Source of the DNA: Nitrospira sp.
Lineage (GTDB): Bacteria; Nitrospirota; Nitrospiria; Nitrospirales; Nitrospiraceae
Assembly (NCBI GenBank): GCA_024998685.1
Contig: JACOEH010000009.1
Location: 54,606 to 118,605 of the forward strand
Direction: 5' to 3'
DNA length: 64,000 bases
A model generated the notes under the pieces. That model ran no database searches. It saw nothing but the letters and a program-made list of their open reading frames with translations, and was not told where the DNA came from. Within the stretch, counting starts at the first letter, position 1. Every line of letters starts with the position of its first letter. This document shows, one piece after another, positions 9,325 through 18,401 of this stretch. A program made the translations under genes and the position numbers.

Positions 9325-12300
9325 TCATATCACTCGAGCGTGAGCGTCTGGTCGCACCGGATCGACGTCCCATGTGACACGATCGAGCTTCCGCACCACG
9401 ACCATCTCGTCCCGGTTGGTCCCGACCGTTCCATAGTAGTTATAGCCGTAGGCCAGGTGCGCATACCCGCCGATCATGTGGGTCGGCTTCAGAACGATCC
9501 TCGTCACGCTGTTGTGAATGCCTCCGCGTCGGCCCGTAGCCGGAGCCAGCGGCATGTTGATGATCTTGTCCTGCGCGTGGTACATCATGGCCACTCCGCG
9601 CGGAATCCGCTGGCTGAGGATCGCCCGCGCGACCAACGCGCCATTCGCATTGACGATCTCGATCCAATCGTTGTCCCGGATACCCGCTTCCCTGGCTTCC
9701 GCCTCCGCCAGCCAGACGATCGGACCACCTCGGGACAAGGTGAGCATCGGACTCGTCTCGCTGTAGGTCGTATGGATTCCCCACTTCTGGTGAGGAGTGA
9801 TCCAACTGACGACGAGGAAGTTCCCATCACCGTCTTTCATGTGACGACGAAACGCCTCAACGGATCGAGTATCCACGGGCGGCTTGTAGGCGCAGACCTG
9901 CTCGCCGAAGAGGCGCATCCACGGATGATCCTGGTAAAGTTGTTGGCGTCCCGTCAACGTCCGCCAGGGGATCAGTTCTTGGACATTGGTATAGCTCCCG
10001 CTGTAGGAGACCTTTTCCGACTCGATGCCGCTCCAAGTGGGGGAGGAGATGACCTTCCTGGGCTGCGCAACCAGATCGTCGAAGGTGAACCGCTCCTCAG
10101 CCCGCCCTTCGGCCAGATGCTTGTGGGATCGGCCGGTCCGCTGTGAGAGGGCGTCCCAAGCCTTGACCGCGACGTGACCGTTCGTCTCCGGGGCCAACGT
10201 CAAGATGGTTTGCGCCGCATGCCGCGCCGTTTCCAGCTTTGGATAGGGCTCTCGATTGTCCGGACTCACCTCGCCGTTGACCCGGCCCAGCGCTTCAACT
10301 TCTTCTTTACTGTCCCATACGATTCCCTTCGCCCCGGTCCCCAGATCTCGCGTCAGCGGCCCGAGCGCGATGAATCGATCGTAGGTTTCGCCATAGGGTC
10401 GTGTGACCAGGGTCATGTTCGGCATCGTCTTGCCCGGGATGGCCTCACAATCGCCGCGCTTCCAGTCGTCTGCCGTCGTCGCCTGACCGAGCTCGCTCGG
10501 TGTATCGTGCAACAGAGGCGTCAAGACCAGATCTTTCCTTGTGCCTAGGACAGGTCCGGCAAGCTCGGAGAACTTCCTGGCGATCTCTTTATAAATATCC
10601 CAATCAGCCTTGCTCTCCCAGAGTGGATTCACCGCTTCACACAGCGGGTGGATGAAGGGGTGCATGTCCGACGTGTTCAGATCGTCCTTCTCATACCAAG
10701 TCGCGCTGGGCAGCACGACATCGGAGTAGAGGCAGGTCGAGGACATGCGAAAATCGAGCGTTACAAGCAGATCGAGCTTTCCTGTGGGAGCCTCATCCCG
10801 CCAGACTACCTCGCGAGGGAGCGGCGATTCCTGTTCCTTGAGATCGGGAGCCAGGACGCCGTGAGCGGCGCCGAGCAGATGTTTTAAAAAGTATTCATGG
10901 CCCTTCGCGCTGGAGCCGAGCAAGTTGGAACGCCAGATAAACAGGTTTCGGATAAAGTTCTTGGGATGATCGGGGTCTTCCGACGCCATTGAGAGCGCCC
11001 CGGTCCGCAGTCGCTCGACGGTATGCTCAACCGGATGCATGCCCGCTGCGTCCGCTTCAGTCACTACGTCGAGCGGATTTTTACTGAGCTGCGGAGCAGA
11101 GGGAAGCCACCCTCTGCGTTCGGCCCGCACGTTCCAATCAATGATGTGAGCCGCATCGGCATCCGGATCGTCTTTGGCCGTCGGCGAGAGAGTCTCGGCC
11201 GGCCGCAAGCTTTCATACCGCCACTGATCGGTGTGGGAGTAAAAGAAGGAGGTGCCGTTCATGTGCCGAGGTGGGCGGACCCAATCGAGCGCAAACGCCA
11301 CGGTCGTCCAACCCGCAAGGGGCCGCACTTTTTCTTGCCCGACATAATGAGCCCACCCGCCGCCCGATCGCCCGACGCATCCGCACATGACCAGGACGTT
11401 GATGATCGCGCGGTAGATCATGTCGGTGTGGTACCACTGGTTGATCCCGTTTCCGACGATGACCAGCGAGCGGCCTCGTGTCTTTTCAGCATTCTCTGCG
11501 AACTCACGGGCGAGACGAATGATCTGACGGCGAGGGACACCCGTATGTTTTTCGGCCCATGCAGGCGTATAGGGAAGGTCTTGATCGTAGTCTTGCGCCG
11601 CCTGATCGTCTCCGAGCCCTCGATCGAGGCCGTAACTGGCCAATAAAAGGTCATAGGCGGTGACCACGAGTCTGTCGCCGTGGACGGTGCTGAGCCGTCT
11701 GGCTTGAACCAGGTGGCGCAAGACCGGCGGGTGATCGTCCGCAAAGTAGGGAAAGGCGACCGACACGATCTCTTCGGCTTGGGGCAGCACGCTTAACGCG
11801 GGGGTCATCCGATGTCCGGTCATCGAGTCGACCAGATCGAGATTCCAATGTCCCTTCTCCCGCCACCGAAAGCCGATGCTGCCGTGGGGAACGCACAGAC
11901 GTCCGGTCGCCTCGTCAACCATCACCGTCTTCCATTCCACATTGTTGGTTTCGCCCAGGTGGTCGTCGAAGTCGGATGCTCGGACGAACCGGCCCGGCTC
12001 ATATCCGTCACCGGCGGGACGCAGGAAAACCAACATGGGCATATCGCTGTATTGGCGGCAATAATCCAAGAAGTAGGGACTGCGGGCGGTCAGATGAAAC
12101 TCCTTCAGGATGACATGACCGAGCGCCATGGCCAGCGCGGCGTCCGTGCCTCGCCGGGGTGCCAGCCAGAGATCGGCGAACTTCACGTATTCCGCAAAGT
12201 CCGGAGCCACGGCGACGGTTTTGGCGCCCTTGTATCGCGCAGCCGTGTAGAAATGCGCATCGGGGGTCCGAGTCTGCGGAATGTTCGACCCCCAGACGAT

Positions 12301-13047
12301 AATGTAAGAAGAATTGTACCAATCGGCAGCCTCGCACACGTCGGTCTGCTCACCCCAGACCTGTGGTGAAGACGGAGGCAAGTCGGCGTACCAGTCGTAA
12401 AACGATGGGATGACGCCGCCGATCAGCGAGAGATAGCGGGTACCCGAAGCGAAACTCACCATCGACATCGCTGGAATAGGGGTAAATCCGGCGATGCGGT
12501 CGGGACCGTGCCGCTGGATCGTATAGACATTGGCCGCCGCGATCAGCTCCGTGACCTCGTCCCACGTCGCACGCACAAACCCGCCCTGCCCTCGTATCGA
12601 GGTGTACTGCTCACGTTTGCCTGTATCCTCGACAATCGATGCCCACGCCTCGACGGGAGGGCGCGTCTTTCGAGCATCCCGCCACAGCGCCATCAGGCGC
12701 GCCCGCACCAACGGGTACTTGATACGTTGCGCACTGTAGACATACCAGGAATAGCTTGCCCCCCTGGGACACCCGCGGGGTTCATGATTCGGCAGGTCGG
12801 CGCGTGTCCGGGGATAGTCCGTCTGTTGCGTCTCCCAGGTGATCAATCCGTTCTTCACATAGATTTTCCAGCTGCATGAGCCGGTACAGTTGACTCCATG
12901 CGTGGAACGCACCACTTTGTCGTGATTCCAGCGATCGCGATAGGCATTCTCCCAGGCGCGATCCTCTCGTCTGACGACCCCGTGTTTCCCCGAAAACGTG
13001 TCGAGGTTCTCACGAAAAAACAGGAGCCGATCGAGGAAATGACTCAT
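9325..13047 (-). CDS. narG: Respiratory nitrate reductase alpha subunit (molybdopterin, catalytic)
   Basis: Catalytic subunit reducing nitrate to nitrite at a bis-MGD molybdenum centre on the cytoplasmic side. From the ATG at 13047 it is 1240 residues (E. coli 1247) and begins MSHFLDRL, matching the family's MSKFLDRF; an ATG nine bases upstream is also possible. The N-terminal [4Fe-4S] ligands are H50, C54, C58 and C93 (THGVNCTGSC, then RGCPRGASYSWY). The molybdenum-ligand aspartate lies in SFYDWYADLPP. No twin-arginine signal is seen, so it faces the cytoplasm, unlike the exported NXR typical of Nitrospira. It heads narGHJI. Confidence 0.97.
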   Translation of the reverse strand: MSHFLDRLLFFRENLDTFSGKHGVVRREDRAWENAYRDRWNHDKVVRSTHGVNCTGSCSWKIYVKNGLITWETQQTDYPRTRADLPNHEPRGCPRGASYSWYVYSAQRIKYPLVRARLMALWRDARKTRPPVEAWASIVEDTGKREQYTSIRGQGGFVRATWDEVTELIAAANVYTIQRHGPDRIAGFTPIPAMSMVSFASGTRYLSLIGGVIPSFYDWYADLPPSSPQVWGEQTDVCEAADWYNSSYIIVWGSNIPQTRTPDAHFYTAARYKGAKTVAVAPDFAEYVKFADLWLAPRRGTDAALAMALGHVILKEFHLTARSPYFLDYCRQYSDMPMLVFLRPAGDGYEPGRFVRASDFDDHLGETNNVEWKTVMVDEATGRLCVPHGSIGFRWREKGHWNLDLVDSMTGHRMTPALSVLPQAEEIVSVAFPYFADDHPPVLRHLVQARRLSTVHGDRLVVTAYDLLLASYGLDRGLGDDQAAQDYDQDLPYTPAWAEKHTGVPRRQIIRLAREFAENAEKTRGRSLVIVGNGINQWYHTDMIYRAIINVLVMCGCVGRSGGGWAHYVGQEKVRPLAGWTTVAFALDWVRPPRHMNGTSFFYSHTDQWRYESLRPAETLSPTAKDDPDADAAHIIDWNVRAERRGWLPSAPQLSKNPLDVVTEADAAGMHPVEHTVERLRTGALSMASEDPDHPKNFIRNLFIWRSNLLGSSAKGHEYFLKHLLGAAHGVLAPDLKEQESPLPREVVWRDEAPTGKLDLLVTLDFRMSSTCLYSDVVLPSATWYEKDDLNTSDMHPFIHPLCEAVNPLWESKADWDIYKEIARKFSELAGPVLGTRKDLVLTPLLHDTPSELGQATTADDWKRGDCEAIPGKTMPNMTLVTRPYGETYDRFIALGPLTRDLGTGAKGIVWDSKEEVEALGRVNGEVSPDNREPYPKLETARHAAQTILTLAPETNGHVAVKAWDALSQRTGRSHKHLAEGRAEERFTFDDLVAQPRKVISSPTWSGIESEKVSYSGSYTNVQELIPWRTLTGRQQLYQDHPWMRLFGEQVCAYKPPVDTRSVEAFRRHMKDGDGNFLVVSWITPHQKWGIHTTYSETSPMLTLSRGGPIVWLAEAEAREAGIRDNDWIEIVNANGALVARAILSQRIPRGVAMMYHAQDKIINMPLAPATGRRGGIHNSVTRIVLKPTHMIGGYAHLAYGYNYYGTVGTNRDEMVVVRKLDRVTWDVDPVRPDAHARVI

Positions 13048-13624
13048 AGGCACCATTCCCGCAATACGCCGCAGGCCGGATGTTCCAAATTCACGAAGCG
13101 GACGACATGCGAGCTTGACCGTCTCAGATCGTCACGGATCGAAGACTGTTACCGATGATGGATGATCGCCTGTGTATGTTTATATGGCGGAAGGTCGGCA
13201 GGTCGATACTCGGATGAGTCTGATTGTGAAGTCGTAATTATTAGACATGGAGCTGTCATATTAAGAGGGACGAACTGCCTCAACTCGGAGGCAGGGTCAA
13301 CGAAGAACATACGCAACTGAGTTCATGCAGGCAGAGGTTTGCGGGATGTGACTATAAAAATGGAGATGTTCCTAAATGCTCCAGGGCCGTGTTCATCCGT
13401 CATGAGCGAGGCTTCGTCCTCAGTTGCTGATAGCCGAAGTCTGGTTGGCGTTCGATGATGCGAGGCGTGAGGATTCAGAGGGGTTTCCGGCGGTTTGCTG
13501 CCGGTTTACAGTCGCATGCGGGATACGAGAGCGCTTCGTTCGAAAGTGGACCAGATCCTTCGAGAAGAGCACATCAGGGTCCAGTCCGTAATTCAGTAAG
13601 GGCGCACGGAGCGATGCCCCGCAC
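13048..13624. other. Intergenic region upstream of narG
   Basis: About 580 bp without a supported gene. It must hold the narGHJI promoter. An AT-rich patch at about 13170-13262 is the best place for it. I looked for an FNR-type TTGAT-N4-ATCAA palindrome and did not find a good one. The left part is directly followed by the ndh fragment on the same strand. Confidence 0.4.
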
Positions 13625-13798
13625 TCATAGTCCGACGACTTCGTGCAGCATCGGGGTGAAGAGGAAAAAGTTGTCTTGGTTGACGAGGGTCACGTCCAAG
13701 GCGGCTCCCTGCTCCAGCGCTCGTTCAAACTTCAGCGCGGCATACATCCCGCCGAACCCACCACCCAAAATTACCACGCGTGGTTTTCCATGAGACAT
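13625..13798 (-). pseudogene. N-terminal fragment of a type II NADH dehydrogenase (Ndh)
   Basis: From ATG at 13798 the minus strand encodes 57 residues and then a TGA at 13625-13627. The peptide has a clean Rossmann start (RVVILGGGFGGMYAALKF), then DVTLVNQDNFFLFTPMLHEVVG, which is the classic first ~55 residues of an NDH-2 (about 420 residues when complete). Nothing resembling the rest of the enzyme follows. It is therefore a truncated remnant, sitting between narG's upstream region and a universal stress gene. The motif identification is direct; the history (deletion or recombination) is inference. Confidence 0.8.
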
Positions 13799-13838
13799 CT
13801 AGGCATCAATCCTCAGCAAGAGCGCACATGTTCCCTTC

Positions 13839-14339
13839 TTATTCCACCACCCAGATCGCAAATCCTTTAGCATCCTGCAGGATATGGTCGGTCGTGCCGC
13901 CGCCGAAGATCCGTTTGATCCGCGATATTCCTTGTCGTCCCACCGCGATGGTGTCGTAACGTCCGTTTCGGGCCTCGTCGAGAATATTTCTGGCAATATT
14001 GTCGCCATGACCATATTTCACCGCCACGCGGCTCATGGCGAACCCAACTTGTGCCAGCGTCTCGCACGCCTGCTTCAGGACATGACACTCGGATTCCCGT
14101 TCCTTCCGAATCCAGGCTTCCTGCTCATTGCGCAACTGCATCCTCAATTGCGCTTCGACCGCCGGATTCTCCGATCCACCATGTTCCAGTAGCCCTCGAG
14201 GCATGGGCTTGAGCACGTGAAAGAGGGTGATGACGGCATCGGGTATTCTGCTCAGGAGAGATCCAACATACTGGACAACACGATGGGAGTTTTCAGATTC
14301 GTCGACAGCCAGAAGAATTCGCACAGCGGCGGCCGACAT
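13839..14339 (-). CDS. Universal stress protein family (UspA-like)
   Basis: A 166-residue protein starting at ATG 14339, chosen because AGAAGGAGGCAGTT precedes it; the frame is open for another 32 codons without support. It starts AVRILLAVDESENS and ends with the ATP-binding-type block IAVGRQGISRIKRIFGGGTTDHIL (given in two parts: TIAVGRQGIS and GGTTDHILQDA). This G-2x-G-9x-G(S/T) pattern marks the ATP-binding class of Usp. Such proteins bind nucleotides and help survival under stress or respiratory change. No operon partner is clear. The downstream neighbour is the ndh fragment. Confidence 0.9.
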   Translation of the reverse strand: MSAAAVRILLAVDESENSHRVVQYVGSLLSRIPDAVITLFHVLKPMPRGLLEHGGSENPAVEAQLRMQLRNEQEAWIRKERESECHVLKQACETLAQVGFAMSRVAVKYGHGDNIARNILDEARNGRYDTIAVGRQGISRIKRIFGGGTTDHILQDAKGFAIWVVE

Positions 14340-14471
14340 AACTGCCTCCTTCTCTCCATCCTCTGTATTTTGCTCCACAGTATTCTGCGCTACATGTTGA
14401 AACATGGTACACCTCAAATTTTGGGCACGTTTCATCTATCGTCATGTCCGGTGCTGAAACAGTCGGCTTCC

Positions 14472-14645
14472 TCATTCCCCCTCCATTCCCGATCTTAAGA
14501 ACCATGCCATTCCCACCGCGATCAACCACAGCATCACTCCAAACGAGTGGATTCCACTGACCACCATGAGGCAACAGAGAAAGGTGAGCATCTGGGTTAT
14601 AACCTCACAAGAATCCAGACACCACTTCGCATAGAGCCGACGCAT
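14472..14645 (-). CDS. Small membrane protein, translationally coupled
   Basis: A 57-residue protein starting at ATG 14645, which overlaps the stop of the upstream small gene as TAATG, so the two are probably co-translated. After a basic N-terminus (MRRLYAKW) it has one long or two short hydrophobic segments (about residues 16-50), then a short polar tail. It matches no family I recognise. The coupling to a predicted DNA-binding protein is the main evidence that it is real. Confidence 0.55.
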   Translation of the reverse strand: MRRLYAKWCLDSCEVITQMLTFLCCLMVVSGIHSFGVMLWLIAVGMAWFLRSGMEGE

Positions 14646-14911
14646 TACCGATATTGAACAGTCGAATTTATTATATGGTGTTGCTCTTGACCGGGAAGCC
14701 ATTCTTGGTTCATGAGGCAAACGTGATAGCTCAGACCCACGCGATGGAGTACGATCAAGTTTTGCCGGCTCAGGCGGTCGATTGCGAGAAACACTTGGTT
14801 CCACGTGAGGTCTGGTTGCCCGACGGTCAAGATCTCGTCCATGGTCATCACTTCGTATCGGTGAAGCATGTCCAGGATGGCCTGCTCTGCATCCGCATGT
14901 TTCGTGATCAT
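14645..14911 (-). CDS. Small winged-helix-like protein
   Basis: An 88-residue protein with a helix-turn-helix-like layout: an N-terminal helix (AEQAILDMLHRYE), a second helix after MTMDEIL, then TWNQVFLAIDRLSRQNLIVLHRVGLSYHVCL, which reads as recognition helix plus beta wing. This resembles small PadR/MarR-type winged helix domains, but I cannot assign a family. It overlaps the next membrane protein gene by TAATG. A membrane-linked regulator pair is possible and unproven. Confidence 0.6.
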   Translation of the reverse strand: MITKHADAEQAILDMLHRYEVMTMDEILTVGQPDLTWNQVFLAIDRLSRQNLIVLHRVGLSYHVCLMNQEWLPGQEQHHIINSTVQYR

Positions 14912-14964
14912 AGGCTGTTCCTCTCTATGCTATAGACCCAGCAGCCAACGTTTCTCATAGCCGA

Positions 14965-15174
14965 TCATGGTCTTCTGCTCTTCGATGTCGCACTGCCATC
15001 CGGCGGCTCTGTAGAATTGTCGCTCTTGTCGTGCAACGGGCATGCCCGCTGCGAACCTTCGATCTCGTCACAATGACAGTAGGGACCCTCAATGACCGCC
15101 CATCCACAGACCAATTCGTCCATCGCAGCGGCAAGGTCGACTGCCGACATTCCTCCGCAACGCGGACAACTCAT
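14965..15174 (-). CDS. Small cysteine-rich protein, possible zinc binder
   Basis: A 69-residue protein starting MSCPRCGGMSA. It has a CPRC pair at the N-terminus and CHC, C and H residues later (GPYCHCDEIEG, ACPLHD), which could bind zinc or iron. The C-terminus is polar. I do not recognise a family. Small Cys-motif proteins of this kind are often found near stress and regulatory genes in such genomes. The start has only a weak purine-rich stretch (GAAGAGAGAG) upstream. Confidence 0.5.
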   Translation of the reverse strand: MSCPRCGGMSAVDLAAAMDELVCGWAVIEGPYCHCDEIEGSQRACPLHDKSDNSTEPPDGSATSKSRRP

Positions 15175-15468
15175 TCTGCTCTCTCTTCACTCGGTCCCCT
15201 CGTCTGGGGAAGCGAGCTTACTTATTTGGTCCAACACAAGGTCTACGAGGTCATGAGCACCGATAGGCCGTACTTGTAGTAACACCATCGCCTTATTCAG
15301 GAGGATAGGACTGAGGCGCTCAGATGTGTGGGATCTGACCAGCGCTGTTTGTAGGAATTGTCCGATACGGAGGCGACCCGACAACGCAAAGGAGCCACGG
15401 ATATATGACAACTGGTACGGCGAGCTACGTCGGCAAGACAAAGATAAGGGAGAGACCGGGTATCATGA

Positions 15469-16107
15469 TCATTCCACGAGGTGATGCTGTACCGCGTAAC
15501 GCGCCAGATCCGCATTGGTCTTGAGATTCAGCTTTTCCAAGATGCGGGTGCGGTAGGTACTGACGGTTTTAATGCTGAGGGACAGTTGGTCGGAGATTTC
15601 TGTGATCGTGCGACCGCCGGCAATCAAGCGAAACACCTGGTCCTCGCGATCGGATAAGGAACTGTGAAGCGGCTGCTCATGGTCGCCCTGTTGATGAACG
15701 TGTGATGCCAGGAGTTCAGCCGCTTTGGGTGTGATGTATTTCCCTCCACGCGAGACGACCTTGATGGCCTGCACCAATTCCTGCGGAGCGCTTTCCTTTG
15801 TGAGATACCCGGACCCGCCGGCACGTAACACGCGTACGGCAAACTGGTCATCCGGGTGCATGCTCAAGACCAATATGGGAAGGTGTGGAAAAAGCCGTTT
15901 CAGTTCCCGCAGCCCTTCCAACCCGCTGCGTCCCGGCATGGTTAAATCCAGTACAACCACGTCCCACCGACGTTGCCGTGCCTGCTCGAGCAACTCAGGG
16001 ACATTCGACGTCTCACCGATCACGGCCCCGGAAAATTCATCGGTGAGAATCTGGCTCAAGCCTCGGCGCAGGTACGGGTGATCGTCTGCAAGGAGAATGC
16101 TAATCAT
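15469..16107 (-). CDS. Two-component response regulator, NarL/FixJ family
   Basis: A 212-residue transcription regulator. The receiver domain (1-120) has the acidic pair in LLADDHPY, the phosphoacceptor D54 in VVVLDLTMPG, a conserved serine in LVLSMH and the lysine in GYLTKES. The C-terminal LuxR-type helix-turn-helix is at about 145-205 (LSDREDQVFRLIAGGRTITEISDQL). Its ATG at 16107 overlaps the kinase gene stop by eight bases, so the pair is one operon and one signalling system. The frame is open upstream, but that part overlaps kinase coding sequence and is rejected. Confidence 0.95.
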   Translation of the reverse strand: MISILLADDHPYLRRGLSQILTDEFSGAVIGETSNVPELLEQARQRRWDVVVLDLTMPGRSGLEGLRELKRLFPHLPILVLSMHPDDQFAVRVLRAGGSGYLTKESAPQELVQAIKVVSRGGKYITPKAAELLASHVHQQGDHEQPLHSSLSDREDQVFRLIAGGRTITEISDQLSLSIKTVSTYRTRILEKLNLKTNADLARYAVQHHLVE

Positions 16108-18211
16108 CGCTGATCCGAGAGAGCGGTATTCTGACGATGATCGTTGTGCCTGTTCCCGGTGCGCCGTGAATGTCGAACGCACCGCCCTGCTGTTGGGCGC
16201 GTAGGCGCATCCCCAGCAGGCCGAACGCTTTTGGCCCGGACTGTTCCGCAGCAGTAATGCCTCTGCCGTTATCCCTGACTTGCATGATCACATGTTCACT
16301 GGTTTCTTCCAGTCTAATGTCCACCGCACTAGCATGGGCATGCCGAGCCACGTTCGTCAAGACTTCCTGGAGGATGCGGAACAGCGCAGTCGATCGTTGA
16401 TCCTCCACACCGATGTGATCCGGCGAAATACTGGTGGTACAGGCAATCCCGGTCCGATGGCGAAACTCACGCGCTTGCCATTCAACCGCGGCTTCCAGGC
16501 CGAGTTGATCCAAGACTCCGGGCCGTAACGTCGCCGCGATCTCACGCACCGATTGAATGGTGGAGTCAACGAGCTCCAGCGACGAAGCCAGCCGTGAAAG
16601 GACGGCAGACGGCTCGAACGAGCCCTGGGATTCCATGATTTGCTTATGGACCCACGACATATCCAGTTTTAAGCCGGTCAAGGCTTGCCCCAGCACGTCA
16701 TGAACTTCCAAAGCGATTCTTCCTCGCTCTTCTTCCCGCACCGACTCCAAGCGAACGGCGAGCGCCGCGAGCTGGTTACGGGAATTGAGCAGCGCCTCCT
16801 CTCCGCGTTTCCGATCGGTGATATCCATGGAACAGCCGACGATGCCGATCGGAGCATCGCCGTCATTCCGCAGCAAGGCGAGCGAAAGGTGGGCAAACCG
16901 CAGTGCTCCGGACTTGGTGCGTCTCCTGATTTCGATCTGATGGGTTCCTTTGGTTTTTACGGGGGTCAGCACGTCACGTTCCAGGAACTCGCGGTCCTCC
17001 ATCGGGTAGACAAATGAGATATGTTTGCCGAGGGCCTCGGTTGTCGCATAGCCAAGCATTCGTTCCGCCCCGTTATTCCAGCTCGTCACATAGCCGTCCA
17101 TATCAACAGTGATAACCGTTTCTTGGATTTGATTGATGATGTCGGCCTGCCGACGAATCAGTTCATTCGCTTGTTGTTGTGCAGTGACATCGGCCAAGAG
17201 GCCGACGAGTTCCTGCGGGGTTCCGTCCGATCGTCGGATCAGCACCGCTTGATCGCGGAACCAGCGGTACCCGCCGTCTTGTGTCCGCCAGCGATACTCA
17301 ATCGCCAGTGCGCCGGTTTCTGACAGTTTGTTGAATTTCAGCCGCGTTTTCTCCCGATCGTCAGGATGAAGCCGCGATGCCCAGAGGGATGAATCATCCA
17401 CAAAACTTTTGGGTGGATAACCGGTCACTGTCTCGCTGTTCTCGCTCACCCACAAGGCGCCATAGTCACCCGAAGGCTGTGCGGAATACATCACGATGGG
17501 CAAACTGCGCAAAGCCAAGTCTTGGCGGGCACGGCCCACCATCACCGCCTGCTCCGCCTGGCGGCGCTTCGCCAAGTCGTAAAAGATCACGAGTCCCCCG
17601 CCGATGGCAAGGACAATGGCCGAAAGGGTTCCACCGAGAATGATCGACAACGTGAACGAGGCTGCGCTGTCTGCCTGCTTCGACCAGCCGGCTAATAGCA
17701 TCTGCTCCTGCTCCCGCATCTTCCCGAGCACGACTTTGATGTTGTTCATCGTCTCCGTGCCGTCGTAGAGGTGTGCCTTCAGCTCATTGACATTGATCTT
17801 TCTGGCATCTCCGAGGTCGATCAATGTTCGGAATTGTGCCAATTTCAGATCAATCAGACGACGTAACGCCAGCACGTGTTGTCGCTGGACCTGACTTCCG
17901 GACGTCTGGTCGGCAAGGGTACGCAACGCGGCTTCTATGTTCCGGCTCTTTTCGGGATAGGATCGCAGGTAGTGACGTTCACCCGTCAGGAGATCGATCT
18001 GTTGCCTGGATTCTAAATCCTCCATGAGGAACAACAGCTGCTCAATCGTCTCTCTGATCTCGTGCGTGTGCACGACTCGGGATTCACGATCGATGAGGTC
18101 GGTTGTACTGCGATAAGAAATGATCCCGATTCCAAGCAAGAGAATGAGCGCGGCGCCGAGGCCCACCGCAATCTTCTTCTCAAGCGAAACCCGGGTGAGA
18201 CGTTCCAGCAT
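16100..18211 (-). CDS. Sensor histidine kinase with CHASE3, two PAS domains and HisKA_3
   Basis: Membrane sensor of 703 residues. Transmembrane segments are at about 15-33 and 187-211, flanking an extracytoplasmic helical domain of the CHASE3 type. Two PAS domains follow, about 230-345 and 350-468 (the latter ends with the PAC motif MDITDRKRGEEAL). The phosphoacceptor is H504 in RIALEVHDVLGQALTGLKLD, the HisKA_3 signature of NarX/DegS-type kinases. The ATPase domain holds VLTNVARHAHA and DNGRGI. Its partner is the overlapping NarL-type regulator. The signal is unknown; PAS domains could sense redox or small ligands. The PAC-to-kinase linker is short. Confidence 0.95.
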   Translation of the reverse strand: MLERLTRVSLEKKIAVGLGAALILLLGIGIISYRSTTDLIDRESRVVHTHEIRETIEQLLFLMEDLESRQQIDLLTGERHYLRSYPEKSRNIEAALRTLADQTSGSQVQRQHVLALRRLIDLKLAQFRTLIDLGDARKINVNELKAHLYDGTETMNNIKVVLGKMREQEQMLLAGWSKQADSAASFTLSIILGGTLSAIVLAIGGGLVIFYDLAKRRQAEQAVMVGRARQDLALRSLPIVMYSAQPSGDYGALWVSENSETVTGYPPKSFVDDSSLWASRLHPDDREKTRLKFNKLSETGALAIEYRWRTQDGGYRWFRDQAVLIRRSDGTPQELVGLLADVTAQQQANELIRRQADIINQIQETVITVDMDGYVTSWNNGAERMLGYATTEALGKHISFVYPMEDREFLERDVLTPVKTKGTHQIEIRRRTKSGALRFAHLSLALLRNDGDAPIGIVGCSMDITDRKRGEEALLNSRNQLAALAVRLESVREEERGRIALEVHDVLGQALTGLKLDMSWVHKQIMESQGSFEPSAVLSRLASSLELVDSTIQSVREIAATLRPGVLDQLGLEAAVEWQAREFRHRTGIACTTSISPDHIGVEDQRSTALFRILQEVLTNVARHAHASAVDIRLEETSEHVIMQVRDNGRGITAAEQSGPKAFGLLGMRLRAQQQGGAFDIHGAPGTGTTIIVRIPLSRISDD

Positions 18212-18401
18212 TGACCTGCCTCATTGCCGGCGCGTGGAATAGGGCGGTGACTCAACTGGTGCCGCCTTCGGATGCTCCTTCGCGAAGCATGGGTCCTCTT
18301 CACGCTGTCACAGTCCACGGATCTCGGTTCAAGGACCGAGGCCGACGCTGTTGCACGCAATCGCCGCTCCCACGACGAGACACGGCGGTTCGGCCGAATT
18401 T

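Noticed and set aside
9325..13047. Assignment of narG as nitrite oxidoreductase
   Set aside because: Sequence blocks match respiratory NarG closely; direction of reaction cannot be told and reductase is the simpler call.
15187..15441. 84-codon minus-strand frame between the Cys-rich protein and the response regulator
   Set aside because: TTG start, no ribosome site, no family resemblance. It could be a short real gene, but support is too weak.
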